From positions 1 through 33,767 of the forward strand of contig RCNN01000373.1 of assembly GCA_003667245.1 (NCBI GenBank): a stretch of 33,767 bases of DNA, given 5' to 3'. A model generated the notes under the pieces. That model saw only the letters and a list, made by a program, of their open reading frames with translations. It was not told the DNA's origin and did no database searches. Origin of the DNA: Heterostelium multicystogenum. Lineage: Eukaryota; Evosea; Eumycetozoa; Acytosteliales; Acytosteliaceae. Each line of letters opens with the position of its first letter. The stretch's first letter is position 1. Shown here piece by piece: positions 21,197 through 31,571 of the stretch. The translations under genes were made by a program, and so were the position numbers.

Positions 21197-22411
21197 TTAT
21201 TGGTCCATCGCTTTGGCTTGTTGTTGTAAAATGTTGGTAGTTGGTGGTTGGGTTTGTGTTTGTGCTTCAGACATTCTTTGTTCCAATGCTTTCATTGCCA
21301 ATGCTCTTCTTCTGTCAACATCGACAGAGGTAACTGGTCCTGATGATGCTTGGAATCCTTGACCTGTATTATAGGAAGGTAGAATGGAGTTATTTCCATT
21401 ATGTGGTGTAATCAACTTTATCTTTGTAGCAATCTTGTAAAAAATGTTTGAAACAAATTGTATTGGTGCTCTGTCGTAAGAAATTATAAGTATAATGATA
21501 ATATGACATATGAATGTATGATACTAACTGTATTGGATCAGGGAAAAATGTTGAGAATGAAAATGTTTCACTTCTATCTCCTTTTACACCACCTTTTAAT
21601 TGATAGAATCTGAGATAGAACCAACCAAAATATGCTCCAAATATGATAAATGGTAGTGTGTGGCCAGATGAAGACCAATCAAAGTAAAAACAACACTAAT
21701 GGCTATCGATATCGATGTTAAATACTTGACTCTGACTTTGGTAAAGAAAATTTGAACCTCTTGCTCAGGGATCAATTGTTTCAATGCAACAGAGAATGCT
21801 GTAATAACTCCTGAAAATCCACAAATATTTGTTGCATAGAGAAGTAATGGGTTACCAACAAATATATATAAGAAAGTAAAGAAAAAAATGTTCCAACTCC
21901 AGATAAATATTAACAATTCCAATGAACTTTAAGAACTCTGTTGATCCCCAAACTGGTTCCAAGTATTTTCCCATCAACAGTAATAGAATGATATTGAATA
22001 TTCCCTTATACATGATAAAGATAAGTAGATGAGCTTAGCAAATATCAACAACGATGTCATGTAACTTACAGAAAACAGATAAATTTCATATAAACCAGCT
22101 GTAAATAGTGTCCATAAAAAGAAATATGGTGGTGCAATACTAAACCATTGATTGTTAATAGCACGATCAATTATGTAGGCAACATGAATACATACAAACC
22201 AGCATTGATGGCAAAATAAGATATAGTCTGTGGAGCAAAAAATACACCTATAAACAGAAAGAATGCTAATATACCTGCTATAGTTTTACTTAATCTAGGT
22301 AAATTATTGAAAGGGTTATTATTAACCTAATGTAAAGAACATAATAAGTATGAAGCTAGATGTGTTGATCAATGCTTAATCTATAGTTACATATGTTGGA
22401 GTTGATTCCAT
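21197..22411 (-). CDS. TMEM115 homologue (rhomboid-like Golgi membrane protein)
   Basis: A catalytically dead rhomboid-superfamily protein of the Golgi (TMEM115/DUF1751), linked in animals to retrograde traffic. Exon 1 is seven codons (22411-22391). Later stretches read NNPFNNLPRLSKTIAGILAF, IAPPYFFLWTLFTAGLYE, LLMGKYLEPVWGSTEFLKF, ATNICGFSGVITAFSVALKQ, LIPEQE, FGAYFGWFYLRFYQ and ETFSFSTFFPDPIQ, which follow the family in order. No rhomboid GxSx-His dyad is seen. A hydrophilic Gln-rich tail ends at 21197. At least four one-base breaks are needed, near 22184, 21903, 21885 and 21681; each is cured by one extra T on the coding strand, mostly in T-runs. Sequence error is the simplest cause; a pseudogene is the alternative. 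Confidence 0.8.
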
Positions 22412-22542
22412 CTTCTAATAAATTGTATGTACTCTTCAACAACAAAGAAGTTAATCTATTGAATGAAATAATCAAATTAAAATTTTGTTTTTCACATTTT
22501 TAAACGTGGCAATAAACTTGTGTCAAATTTGTTTTATTTTTA

Positions 22543-25500
22543 TTATTGATCTTCTTGTTTGCAACTAACTGTTGTTTGTTCTTGTTTTTCTTTTGGTGCC
22601 ATATTGATAGTAGAGTCTGTAGTTTGATTTCTTGGGGGAAGTAGATGCACTTTGTTTGGGAATGCAATTTCAAAAACATCTCTGTACTCAGAAGCAAATT
22701 TGACATCTATGCCATTTCTGATGTAGTCTGGTAGTTCTTCATAGTCTATCTTATTATTAAGTGGTATAATTATTGCAGATAGTTTTGATCTTTTTGCAGC
22801 AATGGTTTTCTCCTTTACACCTCCAATAGTGAACACCTTACCAGTTATAGTAATCTCACCTGTCATACCTAAATTATTTACAACTGGTTCATTCATTGCC
22901 AACGATAGCAATGAGGTAACCATTGTCACACCTGCTGATGGACCATCTTTCGGGATACTTCCTTGGGGGGCATGCATATGAAGTGAATACTAGATAATTA
23001 ATGATAATAGTCAATTAGTATAACAGTTAATATCAAACGCCATCATGTAGATATTACATTTTCAAAAAACTTATTTTCAGGATCGATTTCATAGAGGAAG
23101 TTCTTTGCGTATGTGTAGGCAATATTGGTACTCTCTGTCATAACATCTCCAAGCTTACCAGTCGTTCTGAGCTTAGGTGAGCCACTGGATTTCTCTGCTA
23201 TCGTTTCAATGTAGAGGGTAGATCCTCCTCTTTGTGACCAAGCTAGTCCATTGACAACACCTACAGGTGTAACATCATAGTATCTATCAGAGGAATAGGA
23301 TGGAATTCCTAGATAGTCTTCAAGGTTTTCAGTATCAATGATAATATCAGGTGATCCATTAACCAATTCCAAAGCCGCTTTTCTTGCAATCTTTTCAACT
23401 AAACGTTCCAACTCTCTTATTCCTACTTCACGACTATAGAATTTGACTAACAATTGAATAACTTCATCCGTAATTTTAAGTTGTTCCTAGATGTATGAGT
23501 TAATTAATAAATATGGGTTCGTAAAATATAAAATCTATCTACTTACAGTTTTGATTCCACATTCCGCCAGTGTTTTTGGAATAATAAAATTCTTTACAAT
23601 TTGTATTTGTTCCTCTTCAACATATCCAGATAGATAAATTACTTCCATACGATCAAATAGTGGACCAGGTATGGTTTGATCTGTGTTTGCAGTACAAATG
23701 AATAAAACTCTTGAAAGGTCAAATGGAACATCCAAATAGTGATCAACAAAAGATGAATTTTGTTCAGGGTCTAAAACTTCTAGTAGTGCAGAGGCTGGAT
23801 CACCCAAATTTCTCTTACCAATCTTATCAATTTCTAAGGATAGACTTGGAATAAATATATTGATCGATATAAAGCTCAAATAAAGTTACATACCATCGAT
23901 TAAAATAACAGGATTTGAAGTCTGTACTAATTTCATACATTGAATCAGTTTACCAGGCATGGAGCCAACATAGGTACGACGATGACCTTTGATTTCACCT
24001 TCATCAAATAGACCACCAACAGAGAACCTAAAGAACTGACGTTTGAGACATTTGGCAATTGATTTACCAATCGATGTCTTACCAGTTCCTGGTGGACCAA
24101 CAAAACAAATGATTTTTCCTTGTACCGATCCTTTGATGTGTCCTACTGATATAAATTCGAGAATACGTTGCTTTATATTGACAAGTCCATAGTGATCTTG
24201 ATCGAGAGTCTCTTTAGAGTATTTCAAGTCAAAATACTCTGGCGAATAGATTCCCCATGGTAAATTAGTAAGCCAATCTAAATAATTTCTACATGTATTA
24301 TATTCCAGTGACGATGGGTCTATTGTTGATAGTTTATTCTGTGAGAGAGAGTTAATAAAAATATATCTTTATAGTAATGTAAAAATTTCTTACAATTTCA
24401 TCATCAATCACTTTCTTTTGAGCTTCTGGAACATTCAATTTGGAAAGTCTCTTAATATATTTCTGTACAACTTGTTCTTTTTCATCAAACTCAACACCAA
24501 GTTGTCGCTTGATAGATTTGAGCTGTTCTACCAAGAACAACTTTTTTTGAGTATTAACTTTTTCACTTTCTAAATCGCTATCATGATATTCGGTTAATAT
24601 GATGATACTAGATAGTAGTTCAATAAGATATATTTTACAAACCTGAATATCTTTTGTTGTTGCTCTAACAGACTTTCTTCATTCTTTAAAATATTATAGA
24701 TTAGATCCAACCTATCCAAAATAGATGGTTTCTCAAGAATCTCTTGACATTGCGTTGGATAGTTTAGTCCGTAATAGTTGATAATAGAAGATATGAAAAT
24801 CTCTGGATCTTTAATAGTTGCAATATTTTTGTCGTAATCTAATGATGGATTGCTTTTATAGCACTCTGGGTACATCTTATTGTATCGTTTGATCAATACG
24901 CCAATTAATAGCATTTTAGCTTCTATTCTAGACTGTTCTTCTTCATCTTGCTACAAAATATAAATCAGTAAAAGTATCCATAATTGATGGATTAGGTACT
25001 TACGATGGTTTGCGATGGAAACTCTTCAATTTTAAAGAAAAAATTGTGCATTCTCTTTGAAGTTAAGTTTTGAAGTGATTCTTTGCTATCTGATAGTTTT
25101 ATACGTTGCTTCACCTCGAAATAGTCATATCCAAATGCTGTGAAGGTGATCTGTGCTAACACACCAACAGGATGGACCTTATCAATGGAATTGTGATCCA
25201 ATGGTGAATCTGCATGTATCTCTCCGCGAAATTCATCTTTAATCAAAAAAAGACCAACAAAGATCTTTCCAGATGAGTTGGGTATCAACATATTCCTAAA
25301 TTGACTCGATAGATGAATTGGACCCTTAGATCCAGTGAAATGAATTGACTGTGAAGGATATATTAAAACCTCATTGTTGATTGGCATATCCTTGTCTATG
25401 ATGATAATACAAGAGTTGTTGACCATTAGTAAATACTCTCTAGATACAGCATTTTATTGTTTGATGCTGAAAATACCTTTTTTACTTTGTTTGTCAATCT

Positions 25501-25819
25501 TTGATAATGCTTCGACTGCTTCTGAGCTAATAGTTGAAAAATCATCGATGCGCATTGGAGTGCTTGTCTTTTCATTCTTTTTAGAGTATAATCTAGTTGT
25601 TAACGCAATAGAGTTGATATTGTTATTATTACATGGAGTCAATAAACTACTCCTACTATACAATGGGTTATTTAATATACTACATTGTTTATTGTTGTTG
25701 TATAGGTGATTAGTATAATAGTTTGAACTACGCAAAGTAGACCTGTTTCTTGGTATTAATTTGTGCATCTTTATTAATGATGAATGAAGATCACCACAGC
25801 AGAGTTTATACACATGCAA
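22543..25819 (-). CDS. lonp1: ATP-dependent Lon protease, mitochondrial type
   Basis: Eight exons (25819-25477, 25437-25004, 24950-24643, 24607-24394, 24338-23894, 23833-23547, 23486-23058, 22989-22543) join in frame to exactly 969 codons. The N-terminus is Arg/Ser/Asn-rich and lacks acidic residues for about 80 residues, as in a mitochondrial presequence. Then come the Lon substrate-binding N domain, a helical segment ([20 protein letters not shown]), the AAA+ module with [15 protein letters not shown] (Walker A) and VILIDEIDK (Walker B, spliced across an intron), and the protease domain with catalytic Ser in PKDGPSAG and Lys in [12 protein letters not shown]. There is no C-terminal SKL, so a peroxisomal location is not indicated. 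Role: degradation of damaged matrix proteins and mtDNA maintenance. Introns are only 35-68 nt. Confidence 0.96.
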
Positions 25820-25938
25820 TTAAGTGACAAATTAAATTTATATTAATTTTTTAAAAATTCAACTACATTAATGTTTGTTGTTCATAACGTGCCTTTCGTA
25901 ACTACATTAGTTTTTTGTCAGTGCTAAGCAGCATCAAG
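25820..25938. promoter_or_regulatory. 119-bp bidirectional promoter, Lon / PA28
   Basis: The two divergent ATGs are 119 bp apart. The core is AT-rich (TTAAATTTATATTAATTTTT at 25832-25851), flanked by two copies of an ACTACATTA-type sequence (25861-25869 and 25900-25908). Any regulatory site must serve, or sit very close to, both genes. Confidence 0.5.
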
Positions 25939-27248
25939 ATGTCTCACAATAATAATATTAGAAGAAGCAATAGTAGTATTCCCATTACCTCTGGTGTTGT
26001 TCCCAGTAGCAGCTCAACCAATACCAGCACGTCGACTGCTTCTAGTGCCACTGGACCTGGTGCTCAACCAAGTTTGACTACTAGTAATAGCAGCTTGAGT
26101 ACCAGTGGTTCCTCTCTTACTAATTCGACCAGTGGTACACATACTACTCCTATTAGAGGCAAAACCACACCAACCAAAACAAAGAGTCTTAGAGAAAGTG
26201 CAAACAATGTTAAAAATGATAAAGACAATCAACAACAACAACAACAGCAGCAACAACAAGAACAACAACCAACTATCTCGAAACAAAAAGCTTTCAAAAA
26301 GGATCTACTGGAGATGAAGAAGCAAGAGATCATATCAAAAGGAATACATCCTGATTCCATCGTAACACATCTTGAAGAGCGATACTCTGAGCTTATGAAC
26401 ACCTATCTTCCAGAAAACATTGTAATATTCACAGAGTTACAGGTATGTTCATTAATTTACAAGATTCGAATACAGTTACCGCTAACAATTAAATATCCAT
26501 TGGTAGAAAGAATGGAATACACCAAAATTCCTAGATGATCCACAGTATTATATTAGTAAAACAGGTAGCAAAGTGCTATTGTCTGAAAATATGGTAAACA
26601 ACTATTCTGAAATCAAGACAATGGTAAATATTGGTTCATACATAGATCTTCTATCATTCCTAACTCATTATTTAGAATCAATTGGAAGCATATGTAGTTA
26701 TATCATTGACAGATTTAATATCTAGAATTGGAGATCTAATTAGCTGCATTTTTATCTATTCTCCATCAGCAAACGATACAAATAGTCACATAAAAATCTT
26801 AATTGTAATGACCTCAAAGTAATCAGTGATTTTTGAATTGGACAATGCTAACTTTAAATAATTTTAACTAGAACTCAATGTTGAGTCCACTTTTTAATTT
26901 GTCTGATATGGCCGATAATCAAAGAAGTAGATTGGTTTCCTTTTCTTTAGAAAAAAAAAAGGTATCCGAAACAAAGGTAAGATAGAAAATATATTTTGTT
27001 TTGTGATAATCACTATTAATTGGCTTCCTATACCACAACAGTTGAAGAAATATCCAGCTATTCACGATTATGTGGTTTTGGCTGAAAACTTTGAGTTTAC
27101 ATCAACTTATGTTCGAGTTGATGCTGTTCGTAATCAACTTAATATCCTCATTCTCCTTTATAACCTCATGAACAAAAATGCCTCAAACATCGAAGAAATT
27201 CAGTTGGCTTACAGAAAAGAAGTTGAAATTAATAAAAGAATGAACTAA
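25939..27248 (+). CDS. psmE3: Proteasome activator PA28/REG (PSME3-like)
   Basis: Five exons (25939-26442, 26507-26623, 26676-26804, 26872-26976, 27042-27248) give 353 residues with no frame conflict. PA28 proteins form heptameric caps on the 20S proteasome and stimulate peptide hydrolysis without ATP. The C-terminal half matches the family: a four-helix bundle with LKKYPAIHDYVVLAENFEF, VRVDAVRNQLNILILLYNLM and NASNIEEIQ, corresponding to the KYPHVEDYR..LRNQYVTLHD type end of the gamma subunit. The activation-loop region falls around IFIYSPSANDTNSHIKIL. The N-terminal 110 residues are an added Ser/Thr-rich and poly-Gln stretch (26228-26270) not found in animal PA28. Single-copy gamma-type PA28 is usual in amoebae and acts in the nucleus. 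Confidence 0.9.
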
Positions 27249-27284
27249 CGGTTGCAACTTTCAAATATAATGTATTATTTTAAT

Positions 27285-27545
27285 TCAAGATTTGTAAAGA
27301 GATTGTTTGATTCTATCAGAGTCTGATATTGTATCATCCTTTCTAAGAGCCAGAAGAGTCTTCTCCACGATTGAGAATATATAGTACTCTGAATCGGCAT
27401 CATCAAATGTTTTCATTAACTCGTCAATATGGCTCTAATCGATATTTTCCAACTTCTCAATGGATTTTGGAGGAATGGTCTCTACTGGATCGTCGGCTTG
27501 CAAACTAATTTTTCTATTAATATCAATAACATTCATTGACAACAT
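27285..27545 (-). CDS. Small unrecognised protein, in-frame TAG or 51-nt intron
   Basis: From ATG at 27545 (or 27536) the frame reads NVIDINRKISLQADDPVETI, PPKSIEKLENID, then TAG (27435-27437), then SHIDELMKTFDDADSEYYIF, SIVEKTLLALRKDDTISDSD and a TGA at 27285. Composition is clearly coding and helical. The TAG can be removed by a phase-0 intron of 51 nt (27435-27485, GTAGAG..GATTAG), leaving about 69 residues. Alternatively it is a CAG-to-TAG nonsense change or is read through. It is convergent with PA28, with 36 bp between the stops. Function unknown. Confidence 0.45.
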
Positions 27546-27648
27546 AATGGTTCATTTTTGACACAATTATGGAAATCTCAATAAAGTCATATGGTAGAAG
27601 CACAGTTAATTTCAATCATCGAGTTTCAATTTTTGCAACAATTATTAA

Positions 27649-28218
27649 AATTCAAATACCTCTCAGCAAACAACCCTTAGTCCTCCTCCACAGAAAGGTT
27701 TTAACATGGTTGAGCATCTCATTGTCTGTGACGATCCGAGCTCATGGGAGGAATTCTGCTGTCGATATCTCCTTGCACGTAGGCACTCCTTTGTGCTGCT
27801 TGGAAAGACATCAATTACCATAGGGGAGTACTTTGGTGATGCACAACGCACCAAAATAGTGAATCCACACACATCATTCACTCTTTCCTGTTCAGCTGAG
27901 CCAATGTTCATCAATCTTCAGAATCAATACCCGAAATAGTTCCACTCTATTGCTTCCGAGAATGTCTATCTCAATACTGCTGCTCTGCCTCTTTCTGAAG
28001 CTTCTTTCCTCTGTCCATACGCTCCTATTTAGACAGCCAACTCTGATCTCGTTTAGCTCTCGCAGTTCAGTCTATCAACATCTAAACCAGCCATACAATA
28101 TATTCCAACTTCAAAGCCATCCCTTTATTATATATTTATTCATTCAATAAAATATATCTTTCACAAAAGTTAAAACTATCTAGAGATAGTTCTATTTTGA
28201 GCAATACTTGTAAGTAAA
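27649..28218 (+). pseudogene. Long frame interrupted only by three TAG codons
   Basis: One plus-strand frame stays free of TAA and TGA from about 27649 to a TAA at 28216-28218 (190 codons), yet contains TAG at 27937, 28030 and 28054. The translation looks like protein (SPPPQKGFNMVEHLIVCDDP, SSWEEFCCRYLLARRHSFVL, LGKTSITIGEYFGDAQRTKI, then ENVYLNTAALPLSEASFLCP). Base composition is much less AT-rich than intergenic DNA. No domain is recognised and no good start upstream of 27706. It may be a pseudogene, a set of exons whose acceptors supply the TAGs, or the 5' end of a truncated gene. Confidence 0.4.
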
Positions 28219-29119
28219 AAAAAGTTGAAAAGTTGTGTTCCTCGAGCAAGGTCAATGGTTCTGTCAAGCGTTTCATTGAGGACTACCAGCATCTTCTCAC
28301 ATCCAAGAGGACAGAGGAGAGGATCTAGATCTAGATTTGTGAGTTTGATGAAATGTGAAGTAACAAAGATAATTGATAAAAAATACAATAATATTTTATT
28401 TATAAAGAAAGAAGCCGACAACATAATCATTCATTGTTTACGCAAAAATGTTTGTTTATGCTTGTGATAGCTTCGTTAGCATAATTCAATATGTCAGCGA
28501 TGTGCTGATGAATGGTTTGAAGAGAACAATCTTGTTCAATGACGACTCTAAAACTCCGAAGTTTGAGAACCATTTTTTAATGAATACTTGTGACTGCATC
28601 TGAGTTTTTGTTGATTAAATCAACAAGAAGATTTATTGTTTCCAAAATCTTAATGTTGTCATTCTTTACCACATAACTCAATAGCTTGTTGAGTAACTCC
28701 ACCAATTGTATTTCAATTTTGAGGAAAGGAAGTTGAACATTAAAAGAAACCGACATATGTTTGAATTTTACTTGGGTGTCCGCTGGGAGTTTATAAATGA
28801 TAGTAATCAGTTCTTCAGAGTACTTAATTTGGTACTGGATGTTGTTTTTAAGTTCTTCGATGAACTCGTTGGCTTGATCTATGATGGGTTGTTTGTTTTT
28901 GATCTGAATTTTACCAGTGGCGAAGTCTTCGAAATAACCTTTGATAGCTATGAGTGTAAATGATGTCTTACTTATGACTTGACGATATTGTTGAATGATC
29001 TTCATATAGTCTATGTTCCCCACATCTCTCGACAACTCTCTGAGTTGGAGATAAAATGGTTGTGGGTCGATTGGAGGACTGATTTCAGGACTTTGTGGAA
29101 GATTAGTATTCTTGAACAT
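28176..29119 (-). CDS. Helical protein of unknown function, spliced
   Basis: Exon 1 (29119-28588) encodes a helical, Ile/Lys/Gln-rich protein (PQPFYLQLRELSRDVGNIDY, MKIIQQYRQVISKTSFTLIA, ANEFIEELKNNIQYQIKYSE). The frame meets TAA at 28577, but a 42-nt intron (28546-28587, GTATTC..TTAGAG) removes it and continues as IVIEQDCSLQTIHQHIADIL, NYANEAITSINKHF. A second intron (donor GTAAAC at 28441, acceptor CTAG near 28325-28330) would lead to DPLLCPLGCEKMLVVLNETL, DRTIDLARGTQLFNFF and a stop at 28176, but its phase is off by one base, possibly a missing T in a T-run. There is no signal peptide or TM; coiled-coil-like content suggests a complex subunit. I do not recognise the family. Confidence 0.55.
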
Positions 29120-29519
29120 TTCTTTGTTATTTGAAATATTTGAAAAATATATTTAAACTATTTATTTACAATTTTTGAAATATGATTTTATTGTAATAAA
29201 ATACCAATGTTCTCAGATTGGAATATGTTGCAAATATAACAATGATAAAACTGTTAGCTTATTCAACAACAACTTCATCATGATAAAATATACTTGATGT
29301 TTAAATATTATAACGGTTATCCAATTTGAATTTAAATTTAAATTAAAAATTATAAGCTTCTTTGATATATAAACTCTAAACTATACTCATTTTAGTTTTA
29401 AGATAGAATTAAACAAATTATTTAATAATATCTTTTATTATCTATAGTTAATTAATTAATTTTAGATTTATCATTATTTACAGATTTAATTATCAATCAT
29501 TTTTACAAGAGTTATAAAT
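29120..29519. promoter_or_regulatory. Divergent AT-rich promoter region
   Basis: 400 bp of very AT-rich DNA between two divergent starts, including AAATTTAAATTTAAATT (29328-29344) and ATTAATTAATTTT tracts (29450-29463). No coding frame. Presumed to contain both promoters. Confidence 0.45.
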
Positions 29520-30766
29520 ATGAATAATTATTTAAATATACACAAATATTATAGTAAAAGCATGGCTCTCCAAGAGTCAAGATACAACGCTAGTATTACT
29601 AAATTAGAGAATGTAGATTTTTCACTTGTAACCAAAGTGAATCAACCACAACAACAGCCACTTCAACAAAAGGATAGACATTTCATGATGCCAACAGAAT
29701 CTTCGAAGGCAAAGATTAGTAATAATAGTACACCAATTGCTCCAGTCATGTTGCCAAATGTCATTAGAAGAAAGATATATGCTCCAAACATTAAGGAACA
29801 TTATATAAATCCAACAGTTTCATCACTGGTATGTTAAGTGAAAATACTTTTTAATTTAAATTATTAATTAATATTTAAAGGCCAAACAGATTCCAAAAAA
29901 AGGTTTGGATCAAGGAAATAAACCTCTGGAAAGAGTTGCCCATAGAGAGTTAGCTGTACCAAGCATCAACAAAAGATTTATGAATCCTACAGTTTCATCA
30001 AACGTATGTAGATTATTAATATCAATAATTATTTATTAATTAGATAAATACAGGCCAAGGAACAGATTCCAAGTGAAGATTTGGATCAAGAAAAGAAGCC
30101 TCTGGAAAGTGTGACTAAAAGAAGGTTAGAGGTACCAAGCATCAACAACAGATTCATAAATCATACAATTTCATCTGGCGTATGTATATTATTATACAAT
30201 ACTTAAATAATATTAATTGGAAGTTTAAAAGGCCAAGAAACAACCTAGGATTAAATCTGTGGATCAAGAAAAGAAACCTCTGGAAAGAGTGACTAAAAGA
30301 ACGTTAGGTGTACCAACCATCAAAAACAGATTTATCCAAGACACCATATCATCAAAGGTAATAGAGTGTTAAAATAATTCTAAATTGTTAATTAATATAT
30401 CTGTTATTTGTATAGGGCAAGAAACATAAACCTAGTGTACCTATGGATATATTAGAAACTACTTTGGCAAGAGTCAACAAAAGAATCTTAGATGTACCAA
30501 CCATCAACAATAGATTTGTCCAAGACACCATTTCATCAAAAGTATTATAAATTTAAATAACAAATCTAAAGTATATATTAATTAATCTTTTATGAATATA
30601 GGCCAAACAGCAGTTTAAAAGTCATAGAGTAAGATCGGAGTCCAACAGAGTTACACCAGAGTCTACAGAGGTAAAAGATTGTGAGAATCTTATTGTTGAA
30701 AGTGGCTTTTTAATACATTTTTGTATTATTATCAGTATAATTGTAAGTATCTGTATGTATCTGTAA
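29520..30766 (+). CDS. Tail-anchored protein made of duplicated exons
   Basis: Six exons (29520-29828, 29881-30003, 30054-30179, 30232-30357, 30416-30541, 30602-30766), all phase 0, give 324 residues. Exons 2-5 are copies of one 41-42 residue unit starting AK or GK, with the pattern DQ.KPLERVTKR.L.VPSIN.RFI..TISS. The end of exon 1 (YAPNIKEHYINPTVSSL) matches the end of the unit, so exon 1 carries a half-copy. Exon 6 begins with the same AKQ and ends in a hydrophobic segment (GFLIHFCIIISIIVSICMYL) right at the stop, typical of a C-terminal tail anchor. The N-terminus has a Gln patch (QPQQQPLQQ). The repeats are basic and would face the cytosol or nucleoplasm. Family unknown. Confidence 0.75.
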
Positions 30767-30902
30767 GTATGTATAGAAGTATATTAAAATTGAATAGTGG
30801 TTGGTTGGACGGTTTCGGTAGGTATCTATTAATAGATTTTTCTTTTTTCTTTTCTTCTTCTCTTTCTCCAAAATTAACTCCAAGGGAAATCGGTCCAGCA
30901 GA

Positions 30903-31527
30903 TTGAGCAACATTGGTTCCGACAGCTGTGACTAAGGAATAATGTTGCTCAAATGAGATAGTCAATAGAGTTGGGAACTTGAGACTATCTCATTTTCTCG
31001 AAAGAGAAACTACTGGCCGTCGTGGCTAAGGTCAACAATCAATTTTGAATGGAGGCGAGCTGTTCAAAATGATTGTGGATGTAGAGTCACATGATGATTG
31101 ATTCTAAATCAATCGATCATGTCTCGGCGTAGGAGGATCAGGATCCTGGAAATATACTATTCATACTTGTTTGTGTTTGTCATAACATACTTTGACAAAC
31201 ACCACATCACTGGGAATTGGTCTAACTTAAGATCCTTGAGTTGCAGGAGGGGAGGTTAGACTGTGATGGAAAGATGAATATGTACTCATTAAATCGGCAT
31301 TTAATTGAGACAGTTTCCTTTGATACCTCGGCTCATATACATCTTCGACCTTGACATAGGAATCAAGTGGGACTTGGATTCTTATGGTTACACACTCACA
31401 AAGATGCTCTTGGTCTTTGGAGGCTCGAGTGTGTAAGCCACTGTGGTGCCAGTCGGACTCCACCTCCGCGTGGTTGGCACCGGGAAACTCCATGAACATC
31501 AAAGTTTGCCGAACTTGATGTTCATGG
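30903..31527. other. Chain of about twelve consecutive strong hairpins
   Basis: Inverted repeats follow one another almost without gaps. Arms seen: 30903-30914/30941-30952 (12 bp perfect), 30951-30963/30983-30995 (13), 30994-30999/31004-31009 (6 bp, GAAA loop), 31035-31049/31063-31076 (14, one bulge), 31089-31103/31107-31122 (15, one bulge), 31139-31148 (palindrome), 31173-31182/31193-31202 (10), 31205-31226/31255-31268 (6+6), 31285-31294/31299-31309 (10, one bulge), 31356-31367/31373-31385 (12, one G-U), 31388-31404/31414-31436 (9+6), 31445-31451/31475-31481 (7) and 31490-31506/31512-31527 (16, one bulge). This is compatible with a long structured RNA or a foldback-type element; the strand is unknown. 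Confidence 0.65.
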
Positions 31528-31571
31528 TGGCTAAGAGAGTCCATCAATTTTCTAATCTTTGCATCACCCAC
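31227..31571 (-). CDS. 114-codon ORF overlapping the hairpin chain
   Basis: An uninterrupted minus-strand frame from ATG 31571 to TGA... region ending 31227, encoding a His/Glu/Gln-rich product (KIRKLMDSLSHHEHQVRQTL, HLCECVTIRIQVPLDSYVKV, EDVYEPRYQRKLSQLNADLM). Composition is not AT-driven and could be coding. However the same bases form several of the hairpins, and no homologous family is recognised. It could be an exon, a relic of a mobile element, or an accidental open frame in less AT-rich structured DNA. Confidence 0.25.
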   Translation of the reverse strand: MGDAKIRKLMDSLSHHEHQVRQTLMFMEFPGANHAEVESDWHHSGLHTRASKDQEHLCECVTIRIQVPLDSYVKVEDVYEPRYQRKLSQLNADLMSTYSSFHHSLTSPPATQGS

